Origin: Collinsella sp.
GTDB taxonomy: Bacteria; Actinomycetota; Coriobacteriia; Coriobacteriales; Coriobacteriaceae
DNA length: 64,000 nucleotides
Direction: 5' to 3'
Assembly (NCBI GenBank): GCA_019414055.1
Contig: DXMV01000018.1
Coordinates: forward strand, 84,793 to 148,792
Positions 61,298-64,000 of the stretch are shown piece after piece (the stretch's first letter is position 1; each line of letters opens with the position of its first letter). Below the pieces are notes generated by a model that saw only the letters and a program-made list of their open reading frames with translations, was not told the DNA's origin and searched no databases. Made by a program: the position numbers and the translations under genes.

Positions 61298-63317
61298 GCG
61301 CGGTCTCCTCTTCGATCTGGGTGGAAAGCTCGAGCCATTCGTCCTCGAGCTTAGGTAGCTCTTGCTTAAGGCCGTTATATTCCCCCAGCGCGGCGTTGAA
61401 CTTGTCCTGATCGGCATAAAGCTCTTCGCTTGCCATCAATTCCATAAGCTCGTCATAGCGGGCACGCTTCTTGTCAAGCTCGGTCTCGATCTTCTTGAGC
61501 TGGTTGCGCACGCCCTTGAGCTTTTTGTTGAGCGCGGCACGGGCCTGGGCCTCGGCGCGCTTTTGCTCCTTGGTCTTTTTGCCCTCGGCAGGCTTAGACG
61601 TCGCGGCGGGGGTGTCGGCCTGGGCGGCGCTGGCTTTGGTGGACTTGGCCGCCACAGGCGCGTTCTCCTTGGGCGCCTCGGCGGCGGCGCGGGCTGCGAG
61701 GTCCTCGCGCTTGTAGAGGTAGTAGTCGTAGTCGCCGTCGTAGACCGTGACCTTGCCGTCGCGAATGACGATGACGCGGTTGGCCACGGCGCGCACCAAG
61801 TGCTCATCGTGGCTGATCAGCACGATGGTGCCGGGGAAGCTTTGCAGGGCGTTCTCGAGCATGTCCACCGAGTCGATGTCCAGGTGGTTGGTGGGCTCGT
61901 CCAGGCACAGGAGTGCCTCGGGGGCAACGAGCATCTTGGCCAGGGCCAGACGCGCCTTTTCGCCGCCAGAGAGGACGCGGACCTGCTTTTCGATTGAGTC
62001 GTTGTCGCTAAACAGGAAGGCGCCCAGCAGGCTGCGCTGCTGCGGCACGGTCCACTTGGGCGTGACGGTGTCGATCTCTTGCAGGACGGTGTTGGACTCG
62101 GTCATGCCCTCGAGCGCGTGCTGGGCGTAATAGGCTACACCCACGTTGGTGCCCAAGTCGCGCGTGCCGGTGGTTGGCGGCTCCAAGCCGGCGATGATCT
62201 TCATGAGGGTGGACTTGCCGGCGCCGTTGGGGCCGACGAGCGCCACGTGCTCGCCGCGGTAGAGCTTGATGTCGATATCGCTGTAAATGTGCTTTTCGCC
62301 GTAGGACTTGGAGACGCCCTCCAGGCCCACGACCATGTCGCCCGAGCGCGGCGGGTCGGGGAACTTAAAGTCGATGTGCTTGTGGCCCTCGGGCAGGATG
62401 ACGAGCTCCTTTTTGATCTGCTCGATCTTGCGGATGCGCTCCTGGGCCTGCGCGGCTTTGGTGGGCTTGTAGCGGAACTTGTCGACGAAGACCTGCATAT
62501 GGGCGATGTCTCGCTCCTGGGCAGCACGCTTGGCGCGCATCTGCTCCAGGTTGTCCTCGCGCTGCTTAAGGTAGCTGCTGTAGTTGCCGGTGTAGGTGGT
62601 TACGCGGCGGTTTTCAAGAGCGGCGACGTGGTCGACGCACGCGTCCATGAAGGCGCGGTCGTGGCTGACGATGAGGACGGCGCCGTCGTAGTTCGCGATA
62701 AAGCCGCGCAGCCACTGGACGCTTTCGAGGTCCAAGTGGTTGGTGGGCTCGTCCAGAAGGAGCAGGTCGGGGTGGCGCAAGAAGAGCTTAGCCAGCGCGA
62801 TGCGCATCTGCCAGCCGCCCGAGAACTCGGAGCACGGACGCTCAAAGTCGGTGACTTTAAAGCCCAGGCCGGACAGGATCTTGCGGGCGTTGCTCTCGAG
62901 TTCGTAGCCGCCCAGGTGCTCAAAGCGGTCTTGGACCTGACCGTACTCGTTTAGGAGCGCGTCGACGTCCTTGCCCTGCTCGGAGAGCTCGGTGATCTGG
63001 GCCTGCAGTTCGTTGGCGCGCTCGCCCATGCGACGGATTTCCTTGGCGGCGGCCATGACCTCGGCAAGGATGGTAGTGTCCTTTTGCTCCAGGTTGGTTT
63101 CCTGCTCTAGGTAGCCCACCTGGCAGTCCTTGGCGTACTGGACCTGGCCGGCGTCGGGGCTGTCGATACCCATGATGATTTTGAGTATGGTGGTTTTGCC
63201 GGCGCCGTTGGGGCCCACGAGCGCAAAGCGCTCGCCGGGGTTGATCTGGAAGGACGCGCCGCTAAAGAGGACGCGCGCGCCGAAGCTTTTTTCGATCTTG
63301 TCGACCAGGAGGATCAT
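61284..63317 (-). CDS. ABC-F family ATPase
   Basis: 677 residues from ATG 63317. Two ATP-binding cassettes (Walker A GPNGAGKTT and GPNGAGKST; signatures FSGGWQM and LSGGEKA) with no membrane domain, separated by the charged interdomain linker (about 240-320). A C-terminal Lys/Ala coiled coil (about 560-677) follows. ABC-F proteins act on ribosomes, either as translation factors or in antibiotic protection. The long C-terminal coil resembles Uup/YfmR-type housekeeping members more than resistance factors; this is a judgement. Confidence 0.92.
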   Translation of the reverse strand: MILLVDKIEKSFGARVLFSGASFQINPGERFALVGPNGAGKTTILKIIMGIDSPDAGQVQYAKDCQVGYLEQETNLEQKDTTILAEVMAAAKEIRRMGERANELQAQITELSEQGKDVDALLNEYGQVQDRFEHLGGYELESNARKILSGLGFKVTDFERPCSEFSGGWQMRIALAKLFLRHPDLLLLDEPTNHLDLESVQWLRGFIANYDGAVLIVSHDRAFMDACVDHVAALENRRVTTYTGNYSSYLKQREDNLEQMRAKRAAQERDIAHMQVFVDKFRYKPTKAAQAQERIRKIEQIKKELVILPEGHKHIDFKFPDPPRSGDMVVGLEGVSKSYGEKHIYSDIDIKLYRGEHVALVGPNGAGKSTLMKIIAGLEPPTTGTRDLGTNVGVAYYAQHALEGMTESNTVLQEIDTVTPKWTVPQQRSLLGAFLFSDNDSIEKQVRVLSGGEKARLALAKMLVAPEALLCLDEPTNHLDIDSVDMLENALQSFPGTIVLISHDEHLVRAVANRVIVIRDGKVTVYDGDYDYYLYKREDLAARAAAEAPKENAPVAAKSTKASAAQADTPAATSKPAEGKKTKEQKRAEAQARAALNKKLKGVRNQLKKIETELDKKRARYDELMELMASEELYADQDKFNAALGEYNGLKQELPKLEDEWLELSTQIEEETARELS

Positions 63318-63347
63318 GGTGCCGCCTTTGACCTTGTGTGCCTATAT

Positions 63348-63378
63348 GAAAAAAGGCCCCAACTTGCGTTGGAGCCTC
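63348..63378 (-). terminator. Terminator of tRNA-Ala
   Basis: AGGCTCCAAC/GTTGGGGCCT type stem (63354-63363 with 63368-63377 on the + strand), 4-nt loop, then six T on the - strand. It lies 15 bp past the tRNA and just ahead of the ABC-F gene. Confidence 0.82.
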
Positions 63379-63392
63379 ATTCAATGCTCGGG

Positions 63393-63465
63393 TGGAGACG
63401 AGGGGGATCGAACCCCTGACCTCTTGACTGCCAGTCAAGCGCTCTCCCAGCTGAGCTACGCCCCC
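63393..63465 (-). tRNA. tRNA-Ala (anticodon GGC)
   Basis: 73 nt to the discriminator base; CCA is not encoded (CCC follows). Acceptor GGGGGCG, D arm TAGCTCAGCTGGGAGAGC, anticodon arm CTTGA-CTGGCAG-TCAAG with GGC, T arm GGTTCGATCC. Confidence 0.96.
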
Positions 63466-63477
63466 GTGCGAAGAAGT

Positions 63478-63506
63478 ACTATACGGGAACTCCCCCGCCG
63501 ATGCAA
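63478..63506 (-). promoter_or_regulatory. Promoter of tRNA-Ala
   Basis: On the - strand TTGCAT (63501-63506), exactly 17 bp, TATAGT (63478-63483), 12 bp ahead of the tRNA 5' end. Confidence 0.75.
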
Positions 63507-63601
63507 GGACAATTCTGGAAAAACTTTCGGCGGAGCGTAACGGGTGCGTGGCGTATCGCGCGGCCGCTGGCTCGGGACGCGCGGGGACCGTGACGCCCGG
63601 A

Positions 63602-63703
63602 CCCGCCCGCGGGGCGGTGGGTGCGGGAGCCCGGGCGTGTGCACCTCGGGGCCCGATCCCGCCCGCGGGGCGCGCCCCGCGGGCGGCGGCGATACCGCCG
63701 CCC
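63602..63703. repeat. GC-only palindromes and direct repeat
   Basis: A direct repeat of 15 bp starts at 63602 and 63658. The second copy is part of a 28 bp perfect palindrome (63659-63686), followed by a hairpin with 9 bp arms (63681-63689 with 63695-63703). No coding potential is defensible in 63507-63740. Confidence 0.7.
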
Positions 63704-63743
63704 ACCTTTCCGGGGCCCGTCCCGCCGCCTTTTGGGCCGCCCG

Positions 63744-63954
63744 CCACGAAACCGGGGCATCTACTGCGTTTGGCCGGGCGCCCCCGCGGGACGCTGACAC
63801 GAAACCCGCCCATCTACTACTTTTGGGCGGCACCCCTCGACCACACCGCCGCTGGCAAAATAAAAACCGCAGGTAGACGGCTTGCGGTTTTCGCGAAACA
63901 AAGGTTGTGGTCGAGGGGTCGGGTTAAAAAGTAGTAGATGCCCCGGTTTCGTGG
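63744..63954. repeat. Three copies of a hairpin repeat with common CATCTACT loop
   Basis: Copies at 63744-63771 (+), 63798-63845 (+) and 63903-63954 (-) share CACGAAACC near one end and the loop CATCTACTACTTTT (CATCTACTGCGTTT in the first). The loop is flanked by short complementary arms that differ between copies (CCGG, GCCC/GGGC, CGGG/CCCG). Copies two and three face each other as an imperfect inverted repeat of about 50 bp. Confidence 0.75.
63861..63892. terminator. Symmetric terminator-like hairpin
   Basis: AAAACCGCA (63863-63871) pairs with TGCGGTTTT (63883-63891). The A-rich and T-rich flanks would let it work on either strand. It lies between the facing repeat copies. Confidence 0.5.
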
Positions 63955-63965
63955 CGACGGTATCT

Positions 63966-63989
63966 CGGACACCCTGCCCAGGGTGTCCG
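63966..63989. repeat. Perfect 11 bp hairpin at window end
   Basis: CGGACACCCTG (63966-63976) and CAGGGTGTCCG (63979-63989) with a 2-nt loop. No T run follows within the window, so it cannot be called a terminator. Confidence 0.6.
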
Positions 63990-64000
63990 AAAGTGGGCAA

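Noticed and set aside
63544..63934. Overlapping Arg/Gly/Pro-rich frames near the right edge
   Set aside because: They arise from GC palindromes and hairpin repeats; both strands and several frames are equally open.

Overview
This 64 kb window looks like chromosome of a Coriobacteriia actinobacterium, most likely Collinsella or a close relative. That is inferred from codon style, gene content and gene order; no database search was possible. Almost everything is housekeeping. No prophage, transposase, CRISPR array or rRNA operon was seen.

Region 1 (1-8080, + strand): the 3' end of a probable hemW, two dnaJ paralogues (the first with a membrane-spanning tail in place of the usual C-terminus), then mtaB-phoH-ybeY-dgkA-era-recO and rpsO. 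Region 2 (8184-31141, + strand): pnp, RNase J, ftsK, a RodZ-like protein, yajQ, rimO, pgsA, cinA/pncC, recA-recX, rny, an orphan GHKL ATPase, spoVS, miaB-miaA-hflX. It ends in a divergent SOS locus, with lexA and a membrane acyltransferase-like gene on the - strand and a YneA-like LysM protein on the + strand. From rpsO to lexA the order closely parallels the Bacillus rpsO-pnp-rnj-spoIIIE-ymfM-pgsA-cinA-recA-rny-ymdB-spoVS-miaB block, but a GHKL ATPase sits where ymdB would be. RecA and LexA are tied together by LexA boxes at both loci.

Region 3 (31193-40520): nrdR-dut, a diacylglycerol-type glycosyltransferase divergent from trxB, a DUF1836 regulator, DegV, a secreted NlpC/P60 hydrolase, apt, a MerR regulator next to an FHA protein, and a CDP-alcohol phosphatidyltransferase. 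Region 4 (40917-45473) is a visibly GC-richer block: a lantibiotic-protection-type ABC transporter (ATPase plus two permeases), a 40-residue peptide ORF, and an OmpR-type two-component system. It looks like an accessory or transferred defence module. A gene-poor stretch and tRNA-Pro(GGG) follow.

Region 5 (46240-63465, - strand): one long co-directional run, coaBC, a zinc-ribbon coiled-coil protein, a Nif3-like protein, cysteine desulfurase, rpe, gpsA, plsY, der, a DUF512 radical-SAM protein, ispH, plsC, cmk, a pseudouridine synthase, scpB, scpA, a site-2-type protease, a small membrane protein, an ABC-F ATPase and tRNA-Ala(GGC). It links CoA, phosphatidic acid, isoprenoid, ribosome assembly and chromosome condensation functions.

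The most unusual non-coding signal is a set of intergenic hairpin repeats (10477-10892, 32124-32281, 63744-63954). A core or loop sequence is conserved between copies, while the flanking arms are self-complementary but differ from copy to copy. The pair at 10.5-10.9 kb has 40 bp and 36 bp perfect arms around a shared core of about 68 nt that shows compensatory changes.
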